Assembly: GCF_001484765.1 (NCBI RefSeq)
Contig: NZ_KQ947384.1
Location: 346-52,331, forward strand
Reading direction: 5' to 3'
DNA from: Entomohabitans teleogrylli
GTDB lineage: Bacteria > Pseudomonadota > Gammaproteobacteria > Enterobacterales > Enterobacteriaceae
DNA length: 51,986 nt
Below, one piece after another: positions 8,457 to 19,918 of the stretch. Both the position numbers and the translations under genes were made by a program. The notes beneath the pieces were generated by a model. That model was given only the letters and a program-made list of their open reading frames with translations, ran no database searches and was not told the DNA's origin. Every line of letters starts with the position of its first letter. Within the stretch, counting starts at the first letter, position 1.

Positions 8457-10331
8457 ATGGCAGAAACATCAATGACGATAAAAGAGGAAGCAAAACACCT
8501 CGTTTATCTGGGGCGGCTCAGCCGACTCCTGACCACCCTGACTTCCTGGGCTGGCGCACTGGTGCTGTTTATTAATGTATTGGTGGTTTTCACCTCCGTT
8601 ATCTGGCGCTATGCCCTGCAATCCCCGCTCCACTGGGCGGAAGAAGTGGCGCGCGCCATGATGATTGCGCTGGTCTTTTTTGGCGTCGCCACCTCTACCG
8701 GACGCGGCGGCCATATCGGCGTCGATCTGTTCCTGCGCTTTCTTCCTGAAAACGTGCGTCCTTACGTTATCCATGCCAGCCGCTGGGTTCTGCTGCTGGT
8801 TTCCGCCGGTCTGGTAGTCTCAAGTTATGACCTGGTACAAGCCGCCCGGGTCCAGACCACCGAAACCGGCTTGCCGCAAGTGATCTATGTTATCCCGGTG
8901 CTGGTGGGGTCTGTGGTGATGATGGTCGCCGCCCTGGAACATGCTCTGCGCGCCAGCGTCAGGGTAGTGGTGCTCAGCGGCGCCGGCATCCTGGGGCTGG
9001 CTCTCCTCGGCTATCTGAAACTGTCGCTGATGGCCGATCCCGCCAGCGCTGCTGCCGGCTTGATGCTTGTCTGTTTTGTGCTGGGTATTCTGGCCGGCGT
9101 ACCGATAGCATTTACCCTCGGTATGTCCGCTATGGTGTTTTTTATTTGCGATCCCTCCCTGCCCTTCGTCTTCTTCTCCCAGCAGGTGGCCGCTGGCGTG
9201 GATCATTTTGTGCTGCTGGCGATACCGTTTTTCCTGCTGGCCGGCGCGGCAATGGAAATTAACGGTATGTCGACGCGCCTGGTCGAGTTAATCGTACGCG
9301 GTATGGGGCGTTTTCGCGGCGGCCTGAATATGACCACGGTGCTGTCGATGGCGTTCTTCTCCGGTATTTCCGGCTCCAAGCTGGCCGACGTGGCGGCGGT
9401 CGGCGGCGTACTGATGCCGGCGGTACGACGCGCGAAACAGGATGATAAAGAAGCCGCCGGGATATTCGCAGCCTCTGCGGTCATGGCGGAAACCATTCCG
9501 CCCTGCGTTAATCTGATCGTGATGGGCTTCGTCGCCAATATCTCTATCGGCGCACTGTTTATCGCCGGCCTGGTTCCTGCCGCCTGCCTGCTGGTACTAC
9601 TGCTGATCGCCGCGAACCGTTTTGGCGGGCGCATTAATGTCAACGAAGCCTATCCGGTACAGCGTTCCCGCATACAACTGTGGCTTGGCGCGGCCGTGGG
9701 GCTGGTCATGATCTTTATGATTGGCCGCGGCGTGATGATGGGGATTGCCACCTCGACAGAAATTTCGGCGTTTGCCGTCGTTTACGCCATTGTGGTCGGG
9801 CGTCTCGCCTTTGGCGAACTGACGCTGCGCGCCACGGTGAAAATGTTCATTGATATCGCCGCGATGTCCGGGGTTTTACTGTTCATCGTCGCCTGCGCCA
9901 CCAGCCTCTCTTATGCCCTGACTATCCAGATGATCCCTCAGCAAATCGCTGAGTTGCTGGTCGGCATCGGGATGCAAGAGGGGGCATGGCTATTCCTGCT
10001 ACTGACCATTGTTATTCTGATCATTTTCGGCGCCGTACTGGAAGGCGCGCCAGCGCTGATTATTTTCGCCCCCATACTGGTGCCCATCGCTATCCAGCTC
10101 GGTTTCAATCCGCTGCACTTCGCGATCGTCATGATTCTCGCCATGGGATTCGGCCTGTTTTCACCGCCTATCGGGCTGGGTCTGTACACCACCTGCGCCA
10201 TCTGCGGCGTGGAGATGAAAAACGTCATCCGCCCGATGGCGAAATACCTGGCGGTGGTGATGCTCGGCATTATCGTCGTGGCGCTGATTCCCTCCCTGAC
10301 CACCTGGCTGCCGGGGCTTGCCGGCTACTGA
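8457..10331 (+). CDS. fused TRAP transporter small and large permease, DctQM
   Basis: The product is 624 residues. Residues about 15-180 are the DctQ four-helix small subunit (VIWRYALQSPLHWAEEVARAMM is typical). Residues about 190-620 are the DctM large subunit with twelve or so helices (IPFFLLAGAAMEINGMSTRLV, FFSGISGSKLADVAAVGGVLMP, EGAPALIIFAPILVPIA). The two are usually separate genes; fusion is a known but less common arrangement. The protein is in the inner membrane and drives sodium-coupled uptake of the ligand delivered by the preceding DctP. The ATG at 8457 is preceded by gaggttcact, the same leader as the next gene. Confidence 0.93.
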   Translation: MAETSMTIKEEAKHLVYLGRLSRLLTTLTSWAGALVLFINVLVVFTSVIWRYALQSPLHWAEEVARAMMIALVFFGVATSTGRGGHIGVDLFLRFLPENVRPYVIHASRWVLLLVSAGLVVSSYDLVQAARVQTTETGLPQVIYVIPVLVGSVVMMVAALEHALRASVRVVVLSGAGILGLALLGYLKLSLMADPASAAAGLMLVCFVLGILAGVPIAFTLGMSAMVFFICDPSLPFVFFSQQVAAGVDHFVLLAIPFFLLAGAAMEINGMSTRLVELIVRGMGRFRGGLNMTTVLSMAFFSGISGSKLADVAAVGGVLMPAVRRAKQDDKEAAGIFAASAVMAETIPPCVNLIVMGFVANISIGALFIAGLVPAACLLVLLLIAANRFGGRINVNEAYPVQRSRIQLWLGAAVGLVMIFMIGRGVMMGIATSTEISAFAVVYAIVVGRLAFGELTLRATVKMFIDIAAMSGVLLFIVACATSLSYALTIQMIPQQIAELLVGIGMQEGAWLFLLLTIVILIIFGAVLEGAPALIIFAPILVPIAIQLGFNPLHFAIVMILAMGFGLFSPPIGLGLYTTCAICGVEMKNVIRPMAKYLAVVMLGIIVVALIPSLTTWLPGLAGY

Positions 10332-10374
10332 TTCAACCCATTTATCTGCAAAGAGCGACAAGAAGAGGTTCACT

Positions 10375-11148
10375 ATGTTGAAGGAATTACAAGGTAAACG
10401 CGTACTGATCACCGGCTCTACCACCGGAATCGGTCTGGCAACGGCGCGGTTATTTCTCCAGTACGGTGCCTGCGTCGGCATCAATGGCCGCCGGGGGATC
10501 GATGATCCGCAGGTTGTGGAGGAGTTCGGGCGCCTGCCGGGCGAATTCTCCACATTCAGCGCCGATTTGACCCGCAGTGAAAACTGCCGCCAGTTGGTGG
10601 AGGCGTTCGTCGGGCGTTTTGGCGGCATTGACGTGCTGATCAACAATGCAGGCGGCCTGGGCGGGCGCAGCCCGCTGGAAAAAATCGATGACGCCTTTTA
10701 CGACCATGTCATGGATCTCAATGTCCGTTCAGTGTTAATGATGACGAAGTTCGCGATCCCCTATCTGCGCGAAGCCGCCCGCCAGACCGGGATCACCACC
10801 GCGGTACTGAGTACCGGATCGATCGCCGGGCGCGACGGCGGCGGTATCGGGGCCGGCGTCTACGGTAGCGCGAAAGCCTGGGTTCACGATATACACCGCA
10901 ACTGGGTGAAAGAGTTCAGTAAAGACAATATTCGTTTCAATATCGTCTCACCGGGCAGCATTGATACGGCCTTTCATCACGGTAAAAGCGAGGAAGTACT
11001 GCAAAAAATGCGTGATTCGATTCCGATGGGGCGTTTTGGCGCCAGCGAAGAGGTCGCACCAACCTATCTCTTTCTGGCGACACATGCCTTTAGCGGCTAC
11101 ATCACCGGACAGATTGTCGACGTTAACGGTGGGCAAATGGCCCCCTGA
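10375..11148 (+). CDS. short-chain dehydrogenase/reductase (SDR), sugar-acid dehydrogenase-like
   Basis: The product is 257 residues, a classical SDR. The NAD(P)-binding TGSTTGIG motif is near residue 14, NNAGG near residue 86, and the catalytic serine and YGSAK (Tyr-x3-Lys) lie near residues 145-165. A C-terminal VNGGQ motif closes the fold. The ATG at 10375 has the leader gaggttcact; the longer frame from 10318 is not needed. It lies 43 bases after DctQM. With a gluconokinase domain two genes on, it probably interconverts a keto-gluconate or idonate-like acid and its alcohol. That reaction is inferred from neighbours; the fold itself is clear. Confidence 0.9.
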   Translation: MLKELQGKRVLITGSTTGIGLATARLFLQYGACVGINGRRGIDDPQVVEEFGRLPGEFSTFSADLTRSENCRQLVEAFVGRFGGIDVLINNAGGLGGRSPLEKIDDAFYDHVMDLNVRSVLMMTKFAIPYLREAARQTGITTAVLSTGSIAGRDGGGIGAGVYGSAKAWVHDIHRNWVKEFSKDNIRFNIVSPGSIDTAFHHGKSEEVLQKMRDSIPMGRFGASEEVAPTYLFLATHAFSGYITGQIVDVNGGQMAP

Positions 11149-11233
11149 GAGCGTAATCAGATGGCAAAAAAGTCGTATCCGCCGGGGAAAAACCTTTAAA
11201 ATCAGCAACAGATATTCAATGGTGAGGAGCTGT

Positions 11234-12271
11234 ATGGCCAATATTCGCGATGTTGCGCGCCACGCCGGCGTTTCCGTCAGTACTGTCTCCAACGTACTGA
11301 ACGGCCGCGTCGATCAAATGCGTCAGGAAACGCTGGCACGCATTGAACAAGCCATGCGTGAACTGAACTACCATCCTAACCGGGTCGCGCAACAGCTCAA
11401 AACCGGCCAGGCAAAGATGATTGGCCTGCTGGTTCCTTCCATCGTTAATCCCAGTTTCGCCGCCCTGGCCCGGGAGGTGGATCTGGCCGCGAAAGCCCGC
11501 CAGTACCGGGTGTTGCTGGGGAATACCTATCGTCAGGAAGATGAAGAACAGGCCTTTCTGGAGGATATGCTCGCCCACGGCGTACGCGGGGTTATCGTTG
11601 CCGCCAGCGCCATGGAAAAGCCGCATTTTTCGCGGGCTGCGGCCCGGGGCATGGTACTGGTAAATTACGACAGCCGCATGCCAGCAGACGTGGCGTCCGG
11701 CGCCATGCCGTTCGACAGCGTCTCGATGGATAATGTGGCCGCTGGCCGCCTTGCCGCGGAACACCTGATTGCCGGAGGATGTCAGCGTATCGCTTTTGTT
11801 ACCGAGGCGGGACGAACCATGAGCCGCGGCCATAAAATCGAAGGATTCCTCGACGCCGCCCGGCAGGCAGGGATTCTGAGGGAGCAGATGGTCATCGAAG
11901 GTAAAGCGCTCGCTGCCTATGGGGATACCGAAATGACCGATCTGGGGCGGGCGCTTGCCGCGCAGGTGGTGCAACAGTCGCCGCTGCCGGACGGTCTGGT
12001 GGCCATTAATGATGCGCTCGGCATTGGTCTGATGGCTGGCCTGCGCGAAGCGGGTATCGCTATCCCGGCGCAAATTTCCGTGGTCGGTATCGACAATATT
12101 CCCCTGGCGGGGCTGATCCCTCCAGGCCTGAGCTCAGTAATGCCGCCCCTCGCTGATATGGCGGACATCATGGTAGAGCGGCTTCTGGCACGTATTGAGG
12201 ACCCGGCGATTGCGCCGCAGGAGTTTCTGTTCCATCCCACGCTGATACGACGGCAATCAGTAAAAACCTGA
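11234..12271 (+). CDS. LacI-family transcriptional regulator of the TRAP cluster
   Basis: The product is 345 residues. It starts with the LacI helix-turn-helix and hinge: ANIRDVARHAGVSVSTVSNV, then LNYHPNRVAQQLKTG. A periplasmic-binding-protein-like effector domain covers residues about 60-340 (IGLLVPSIVNPSFAALAREV, ISVVGIDNIPLAGLIPP). The ATG at 11234 follows GAGGAGC. It sits inside the cluster it is likely to control, 85 bases after the dehydrogenase and 97 before the HIT-kinase gene. The candidate operator is the palindrome at 7231. The effector is probably the transported acid or its phosphate, by analogy with GntR and IdnR; not shown by sequence. Confidence 0.93.
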   Translation: MANIRDVARHAGVSVSTVSNVLNGRVDQMRQETLARIEQAMRELNYHPNRVAQQLKTGQAKMIGLLVPSIVNPSFAALAREVDLAAKARQYRVLLGNTYRQEDEEQAFLEDMLAHGVRGVIVAASAMEKPHFSRAAARGMVLVNYDSRMPADVASGAMPFDSVSMDNVAAGRLAAEHLIAGGCQRIAFVTEAGRTMSRGHKIEGFLDAARQAGILREQMVIEGKALAAYGDTEMTDLGRALAAQVVQQSPLPDGLVAINDALGIGLMAGLREAGIAIPAQISVVGIDNIPLAGLIPPGLSSVMPPLADMADIMVERLLARIEDPAIAPQEFLFHPTLIRRQSVKT

Positions 12272-12368
12272 TATTCACTTTTAGATCAACACAATAATGC
12301 TCTCCGGCGCCGGGCCCTGCGCCAGCCGGTTCGGGGAGCCCATTACCCTGAATCAGAGGATCAGTACC

Positions 12369-13304
12369 ATGACTGAGACCCAATGTGTTTATTGCCACCC
12401 GCAACAGGAAACCGTGCTGTGGCAGGACGATCGCTGCCGCGTTCTGCTGGTGGAAGGGAGCAACTTTACCGGCTGGTGCCGGGTGGTGTGGAACCAGCAC
12501 CACGCTGAGTTAAGTGAGCTGAGCGAGGATGACGGCAACCATATTATGGCAGTTACCCGCGAAGTGGAGAGGGTGATCCGCGAGCAAATGCATCCGGTGA
12601 AAATGAACCTCGCCAGTCTCGGTACCGCGCTGCCGCATCTGCACTGGCATCTTATTCCGCGCTATACGGATGACAGCCATTTCCCGGAACCGATCTGGGT
12701 CCCTCCGCTACAGGACGCGGTGCGCCATCCGCTACCAGAAAACTTTAGCGAAACCATGACTGCGCGCCTTAAGCGACGCTTCCCCAGGGCGCCTGAGGGA
12801 GAGCACCGGCTGTTTGTTATCATGGGCGTTTCCGGCAGCGGTAAATCGGCGCTGTCTCAACAATTAAGCCAGCGCTATGGAATCGCCTGCCTGGACGGCG
12901 ACTACCTGCACTCCCGGGAAAACATCGCCAAAATGGCCAGCGGCGCCGCCCTTGATGACGCCGATCGAGCCCCCTGGCTGAAGGCGCTCAGCGATGCCGC
13001 ATGGGCGATGCAAAGAACCAATCCCTGCTCCCTGGTGGTCTGCTCAGCGCTGAAAAAGCGCTACCGGGATATCCTGCGGGCAGGTAATCCCGGTCTGAGA
13101 TTCCTGTTCCTTGATGGCCGCTATGAGGTGATTGAACAGCGTCTGAAAGCGCGCAAAGGACACTATTTCCGGCCGGAAATGCTCGATTCCCAGTTCGCCG
13201 CGCTGGAACGCCCCGGGGCCAGTGAAACTGATGTTATAGCTATCGATATTGAGCAATCGCTGGAGGACGTCGTCACCCACTGCGCCACCCACCTGTTTGA
13301 TTAA
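12369..13304 (+). CDS. HIT domain fused to gluconokinase
   Basis: The product is 311 residues with two domains. Residues 1-140 are a HIT-family nucleotide-binding domain with the histidine triad HLHWHLI (H90, H92, H94), as in diadenosine polyphosphate hydrolases. Residues about 147-311 match the small GntK-type gluconokinases: P-loop GVSGSGKS at 153-160, LDGDYLHSRENIAKMASG, VVCSALKKRYRDILR and HYFRPEMLDSQF. Gluconokinase makes 6-phosphogluconate from gluconate and ATP. The ATG at 12369 follows CAGAGGATC; no frameshift or internal stop separates the domains. It is last in the TRAP/SDR/LacI cluster. What the HIT half contributes is unknown. Confidence 0.9.
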   Translation: MTETQCVYCHPQQETVLWQDDRCRVLLVEGSNFTGWCRVVWNQHHAELSELSEDDGNHIMAVTREVERVIREQMHPVKMNLASLGTALPHLHWHLIPRYTDDSHFPEPIWVPPLQDAVRHPLPENFSETMTARLKRRFPRAPEGEHRLFVIMGVSGSGKSALSQQLSQRYGIACLDGDYLHSRENIAKMASGAALDDADRAPWLKALSDAAWAMQRTNPCSLVVCSALKKRYRDILRAGNPGLRFLFLDGRYEVIEQRLKARKGHYFRPEMLDSQFAALERPGASETDVIAIDIEQSLEDVVTHCATHLFD

Positions 13305-13312
13305 CAACCATC

Positions 13313-13352
13313 AAAAAGACGCCGCCCTCCTGAGAGGTGCGGCGTCAAAAAA
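13313..13352 (+). terminator. terminator after the HIT-gluconokinase gene
   Basis: gacgccgc pairs with gcggcgtc, extended by cctc/gagg, after a run of A and before a run of A. The T run therefore favours the minus strand, serving the small gene at 13425, but the strong stem may end transcription from both sides. Confidence 0.6.
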
Positions 13353-13424
13353 CCAGACCAAACTATGTTGAAATAAATATCGATGGCGACCCACGGCCAG
13401 AACATCAATACCCAATGTCGCGAT

Positions 13425-13655
13425 TTATTCCTCGTTCTCTGGCGATTCTTCCCGGTTTTGATTCTCTGGTACATAAACCTGTCGGTAATGCGCCAGGCGT
13501 TCCATAAAAAACGTCACTTTATCCTCGGGAACTTTTTCCAGAACATCTTCGATTTGCGGCGCTTTATCAAGGTATTCCATAAAAGCCTGTGTTGACGCCA
13601 TGAAATCGACCATTTTATCGATGATACGTAGGGTATTGCTGCCGATGGTAGTCAT
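13425..13655 (-). CDS. small hypothetical cytoplasmic protein
   Basis: This is a 76-residue acidic protein (MTTIGSNTLRIIDKMVDF start, ESPENEE tail). The ATG at 13655 is preceded by TGGAGGCGAT, a strong ribosome binding site, which is the main reason to believe in it. The frame also has a second upstream ATG (13670) that lacks a site. It is predicted mainly helical, without membrane segment or signal peptide. I do not recognise the family. It is convergent with the HIT-gluconokinase gene and shares its terminator. Its upstream region contains a degenerate inverted-repeat element. Confidence 0.6.
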   Translation of the reverse strand: MTTIGSNTLRIIDKMVDFMASTQAFMEYLDKAPQIEDVLEKVPEDKVTFFMERLAHYRQVYVPENQNREESPENEE

Positions 13656-13687
13656 ATCGCCTCCATTCAACGTCTCCCTGGATGGTT

Positions 13688-13806
13688 ATATACTCGTCAT
13701 GCTTCAAATTGCAGCAGCGCTGCTATTGCCCGGTACTCAGGAGCCTTCCCCTGAAGGGCGGTCGCCAGAGACGTTTTGTTCTATAACTCGAATATTCACG
13801 GTATAG
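13688..13806. repeat. degenerate intergenic inverted-repeat element
   Basis: The left end (tatactcgtcatgcttcaaa) and the reverse complement of the right end (aactcgaatattcacggtat) are similar, giving an imperfect inverted repeat of about 119 bases. The pattern 'tactcgtcat-cttcaa-ttgca ... aactcgaat-att' is like the intergenic palindromic repeats common in Enterobacterales genomes. No transposase is present. Identification is by pattern memory. Confidence 0.5.
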
Positions 13807-14174
13807 ATCATTTTTTATCGCTTATTTTAGCAACAACTGCGTAGTGGAATTTAGCGGAGATAAGAAAGGTGTAAATCTGCGGTTAAGGTCACATTGTGCA
13901 GCGCCACAGCGCTTCGGGATAAAATAATTAGACAGCGTAAAATATCAGCACGATTCAAAAATCGTCTCACGCACGGTGATATCACAAGTACCGCTATCAA
14001 TAATCAACTTGCCCATAGTCCGCCTTGTATATTTAAATCATCAATCATATAAATCGGCTGATTCACCCATAAAAAAACTAATCCGAAACCCTTAGCCCTA
14101 AAAAAACTCAATCGCGATCGCGCGCGTGAAACGCTATCCTCGCCGCCGGTTTAATCAGGCGCCGGGGCCAGTAA
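13807..14174. other. intergenic region upstream of yicG
   Basis: No confident gene. It contains a 23-codon minus-strand frame (13945-14016) with a good ribosome binding site, listed separately, and an AT-rich stretch before the yicG start. A perfect tcgcgatcgcga-like GC-rich palindrome lies near 14111-14125. Confidence 0.4.
13945..14016 (-). CDS. candidate 23-residue small protein
   Basis: ATG at 14016 is preceded by AAGGCGG six bases upstream. The frame encodes a peptide beginning MGKLIIDSGTCDITV and ending with cysteine before TGA. It contains two cysteines and no membrane segment. It is supported only by the ribosome binding site and sensible composition; it may be chance. Confidence 0.25.
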   Translation of the reverse strand: MGKLIIDSGTCDITVRETIFESC

Positions 14175-14792
14175 ATGCTACTTCATACTCTCTATCTGAT
14201 CGGTATTACCGCTGAAGCGATGACCGGCGCTCTGGCTGCCGGTCGGCGCCGAATGGATACCTTCGGGGTGATTATTATCGCCACCGCAACCGCACTCGGC
14301 GGCGGTTCCGTCAGAGACATTCTGCTGGGACACTATCCGCTGGGATGGGTAAAGCATCCCGAATACGTGATTATTGTGGCAACTGCCGCCGTACTGACGA
14401 CCCTGCTTGCCCCGCTGATGTCCCACCTGCGTAAACTGTTTCTGGTGCTGGACGCCCTCGGCCTGGTGGTGTTTTCCATTATCGGCGCGCAAATCGCATT
14501 AGATATGGGCGAAGGTCCGGTTATTGCGGTCATCGCTGCCGTGGTGACCGGCGTTTTTGGCGGCGTACTGCGTGATATGTTCTGTAAACGTATCCCACTG
14601 GTGTTCCAGAAAGAGCTGTATGCCGGGATCTCTTTTGCCTCAGCGGTACTCTATCTGGCGCTCGGCCATTACCCTATTCCCCACGACACTGTAGTGATCG
14701 TTACCCTGTTATTTGGCTTTATCAGCCGCTTGCTGGCCCTGCGTTTTCGTCTTGGTCTGCCGGTTTTCCACTATACCCAATCGCCTCATTAA
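14175..14792 (+). CDS. yicG: TRIC-type membrane protein YicG (UPF0126)
   Basis: The product is 205 residues, the same length as E. coli YicG and nearly identical over residues 1-150. It has about seven hydrophobic helices in two repeats of three, each with the conserved glycine-rich GGGSVRD and GGVLRDM motifs. These define the bacterial trimeric intracellular cation channel family, implying an inner-membrane cation (potassium-like) channel. The last 25 residues diverge from E. coli. ATG at 14175 is used; no strong ribosome binding site. It converges on ligB, with an 83-base gap. Confidence 0.95.
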   Translation: MLLHTLYLIGITAEAMTGALAAGRRRMDTFGVIIIATATALGGGSVRDILLGHYPLGWVKHPEYVIIVATAAVLTTLLAPLMSHLRKLFLVLDALGLVVFSIIGAQIALDMGEGPVIAVIAAVVTGVFGGVLRDMFCKRIPLVFQKELYAGISFASAVLYLALGHYPIPHDTVVIVTLLFGFISRLLALRFRLGLPVFHYTQSPH

Positions 14793-14875
14793 CCGTGCTC
14801 TTCTTCGCCAGAGGGATGGGCAATCCAACCGCAGGCGGAGCAGGCGATATCTGTGTGGATCGGCAATAAACCGGG

Positions 14876-17451
<2,576 letters not shown>

Positions 17452-17505
17452 GCCTGGTTTCAGTATCATGCCCAGTCATTTCTTCACCTGTGGAGCATTT
17501 TTATT

Positions 17506-17781
17506 ATGGCACGCGTAACTGTTCAGGACGCTGTAGAGAAAATTGGTAACCGTTTTGACCTGGTGCTGGTCGCCGCGCGTCGCGCTCGTCAGATGCAGGT
17601 CGGCGGTAAGGATCCGCTGGTACCGGAAGAAAACGATAAATCTACCGTTATCGCACTGCGCGAAATCGAAGAAGGGCTCATCAACAGCCAGATTCTCGAC
17701 GTGCGCGAGCGCCAGGAGCAGCAGGAGCAGGAAGCCGCAGAACTGCAGGCCGTTACCGCTATTGCTGAAGGTCGTCGTTAA
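17506..17781 (+). CDS. rpoZ: RNA polymerase omega subunit
   Basis: The product is 91 residues, the full length of enterobacterial RpoZ, starting [20 protein letters not shown]. Omega binds and folds the beta-prime subunit and forms part of the ppGpp site 1 with it, fitting its place next to spoT. The conserved [15 protein letters not shown] and [10 protein letters not shown] segments are present. The ATG follows GTGGAGCATTTTT. It lies 54 bases after gmk and 18 before spoT. Confidence 0.98.
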   Translation: MARVTVQDAVEKIGNRFDLVLVAARRARQMQVGGKDPLVPEENDKSTVIALREIEEGLINSQILDVRERQEQQEQEAAELQAVTAIAEGRR

Positions 17782-17799
17782 TCACGCAGCGGGTCGCCC

Positions 17800-19914
17800 T
17801 TGTATCTGTTCGAAAGCCTGAATCAGCTGATTCAACAATATCTGCCTGAAGATCAGATCAAGCGTCTGCAGCAGGCTTACCTTGTCGCACGTGATGCCCA
17901 CGAGGGGCAAACGCGCTCAAGCGGCGAACCCTATATCACGCATCCGGTAGCCGTGGCCTGTATTCTGGCCGAGATGAAACTCGACCATGAAACGTTAATG
18001 GCCGCGCTACTGCATGATGTGATTGAAGACACTCCCGCCACCTACCAGGACATGGAGCAGCTGTTTGGTAAAACGGTTGCCGAACTGGTAGAAGGCGTGT
18101 CCAAGCTGGACAAACTAAAGTTTCGCGACAAGAAAGAGGCCCAGGCCGAAAACTTTCGCAAAATGATCATGGCGATGGTACAGGATATCCGCGTCATTCT
18201 GATCAAACTCGCCGACCGCACCCACAATATGCGTACTCTCGGCTCTCTGCGCCCCGATAAGCGGCGCCGTATTGCCCGGGAAACCCTCGAAATATACAGT
18301 CCGCTGGCGCACCGCCTGGGTATTCACCACCTGAAGACCGAGCTTGAAGAGCTGGGGTTTGAAGCGCTGTACCCCAATCGCTACCGGGTCATCAAAGAGG
18401 TGGTTAAAGCCGCGCGCGGCAACCGTAAGGAGATGATCCAGAAAATCCTCTCCGAAATCGAAGGGCGTTTGCAGGAAGCGGGCATTCCCTGCCGGGTCAG
18501 CGGTCGCGAAAAACATCTTTACTCCATCTACTGCAAGATGGTGCTCAAAGAGCAACGCTTTCACTCGATTATGGATATCTACGCATTCCGCGTGATTGTC
18601 CACGATCTGGATACCTGCTATCGGGTGCTCGGCCAGATGCACAGCTTGTATAAACCGCGCCCGGGCCGGGTGAAAGACTATATCGCCATTCCCAAAGCCA
18701 ACGGTTATCAGTCGCTGCATACCTCGATGATCGGCCCTCACGGGGTACCGGTCGAAGTTCAGATTCGTACCGAAGATATGGATCAAATGGCGGAAATGGG
18801 GGTCGCGGCACACTGGGCGTATAAAGAGCACGGCGAAACCAGCACGACCGCGCAAATCCGCGCCCAGCGCTGGATGCAAAGCCTGCTGGAACTCCAGCAG
18901 AGCGCAGGCAGCTCATTTGAATTTATCGAGAGCGTTAAATCCGATCTGTTCCCGGATGAGATTTACGTTTTCACCCCGGAAGGCCGTATTGTCGAGCTGC
19001 CGGCGGGTGCTACGCCGGTCGATTTCGCTTACGCGGTGCATACCGACATCGGCCATGCCTGCGTGGGCGCCCGGGTTGACAGGCAGCCATACCCGTTGTC
19101 CCAGTCCCTGAGCAGCGGTCAGACCATCGAAATCATTACCGCGCCGGGCGCTCGGCCGAATGCCGCCTGGCTGAACTTTGTCGTCAGCTCTAAAGCGCGC
19201 GCCAAAATTCGCCAGATGCTGAAAAACCTTAAGCGCGATGATTCGGTTAGCCTCGGGCGCCGCCTGCTCAATCATGCGCTGGGCGGCAGCAAAAAACTGG
19301 CTGAAGTGCCGCAGGAAAACATCCAGCGCGAACTGGACCGTATGAAGCTGGCCACCCTTGACGATCTGCTGGCGGAAATCGGGCTGGGCAATGCCATGAG
19401 CGTGGTGGTAGCCAAAAACCTGCAGCAAGGGGAAACCGCTCAGGCGCCGTCGAACGCCCCCTCCAGCCACAGCAATCTGCCGATTAAAGGCGCTGATGGC
19501 GTGCTAATCACCTTTGCCAAATGTTGTCGGCCTATCCCCGGCGACCCGATCATTGCCCACGTCAGTCCGGGCAAAGGGCTGGTTATCCACCATGAATCCT
19601 GTCGGAACATTCGTGGCTACCAGAAAGAGCCGGAGAAATTCATGGCGGTGGAGTGGGATAAAGAGACCGAGCAGGAATTTATCACCGAAATTAAGGTGGA
19701 TATGTTCAACCATCAGGGCGCGCTGGCTAACCTTACCGCGGCCATTAATACCGCCGGCTCCAATATCCAGAGCCTGAATACCGAAGAGAAAGACGGTCGG
19801 GTTTACAGTGCGTTTATCCGTCTTACGGCCCGGGATCGCATCCATCTGGCCAATATTATGCGTAAAATTCGCGTTATGCCGGATGTGATAAAAGTTAACC
19901 GCAACAGAAACTAA
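17800..19914 (+). CDS. spoT: bifunctional (p)ppGpp synthetase/hydrolase SpoT
   Basis: The product is 704 residues (E. coli 702). It degrades (p)ppGpp through the HD domain (H72-D73 in LLHDVIEDTP) and makes it weakly through the synthetase domain (residues about 200-350, RVKDYIAIPKANGYQSLHT). A TGS domain at about 388-448 (DEIYVFTPEGRIVELPAGAT) and a C-terminal ACT domain (about 630-704) sense starvation signals and acyl carrier protein. The start is TTG at 17800, as in E. coli, giving MYLFESLNQL. A short variable linker (ETAQAPSNAPSSHSN) lies before the zinc-finger-like region with CCRPIPGD. Confidence 0.98.
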   Translation: MYLFESLNQLIQQYLPEDQIKRLQQAYLVARDAHEGQTRSSGEPYITHPVAVACILAEMKLDHETLMAALLHDVIEDTPATYQDMEQLFGKTVAELVEGVSKLDKLKFRDKKEAQAENFRKMIMAMVQDIRVILIKLADRTHNMRTLGSLRPDKRRRIARETLEIYSPLAHRLGIHHLKTELEELGFEALYPNRYRVIKEVVKAARGNRKEMIQKILSEIEGRLQEAGIPCRVSGREKHLYSIYCKMVLKEQRFHSIMDIYAFRVIVHDLDTCYRVLGQMHSLYKPRPGRVKDYIAIPKANGYQSLHTSMIGPHGVPVEVQIRTEDMDQMAEMGVAAHWAYKEHGETSTTAQIRAQRWMQSLLELQQSAGSSFEFIESVKSDLFPDEIYVFTPEGRIVELPAGATPVDFAYAVHTDIGHACVGARVDRQPYPLSQSLSSGQTIEIITAPGARPNAAWLNFVVSSKARAKIRQMLKNLKRDDSVSLGRRLLNHALGGSKKLAEVPQENIQRELDRMKLATLDDLLAEIGLGNAMSVVVAKNLQQGETAQAPSNAPSSHSNLPIKGADGVLITFAKCCRPIPGDPIIAHVSPGKGLVIHHESCRNIRGYQKEPEKFMAVEWDKETEQEFITEIKVDMFNHQGALANLTAAINTAGSNIQSLNTEEKDGRVYSAFIRLTARDRIHLANIMRKIRVMPDVIKVNRNRN

Positions 19915-19918
19915 TGCC

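Noticed and set aside
11216-12073. 285-codon open frame antisense to the LacI regulator at 11234
   Set aside because: Antisense shadow of a GC-rich coding region; translation rich in His/Arg/Gly with no recognisable fold.
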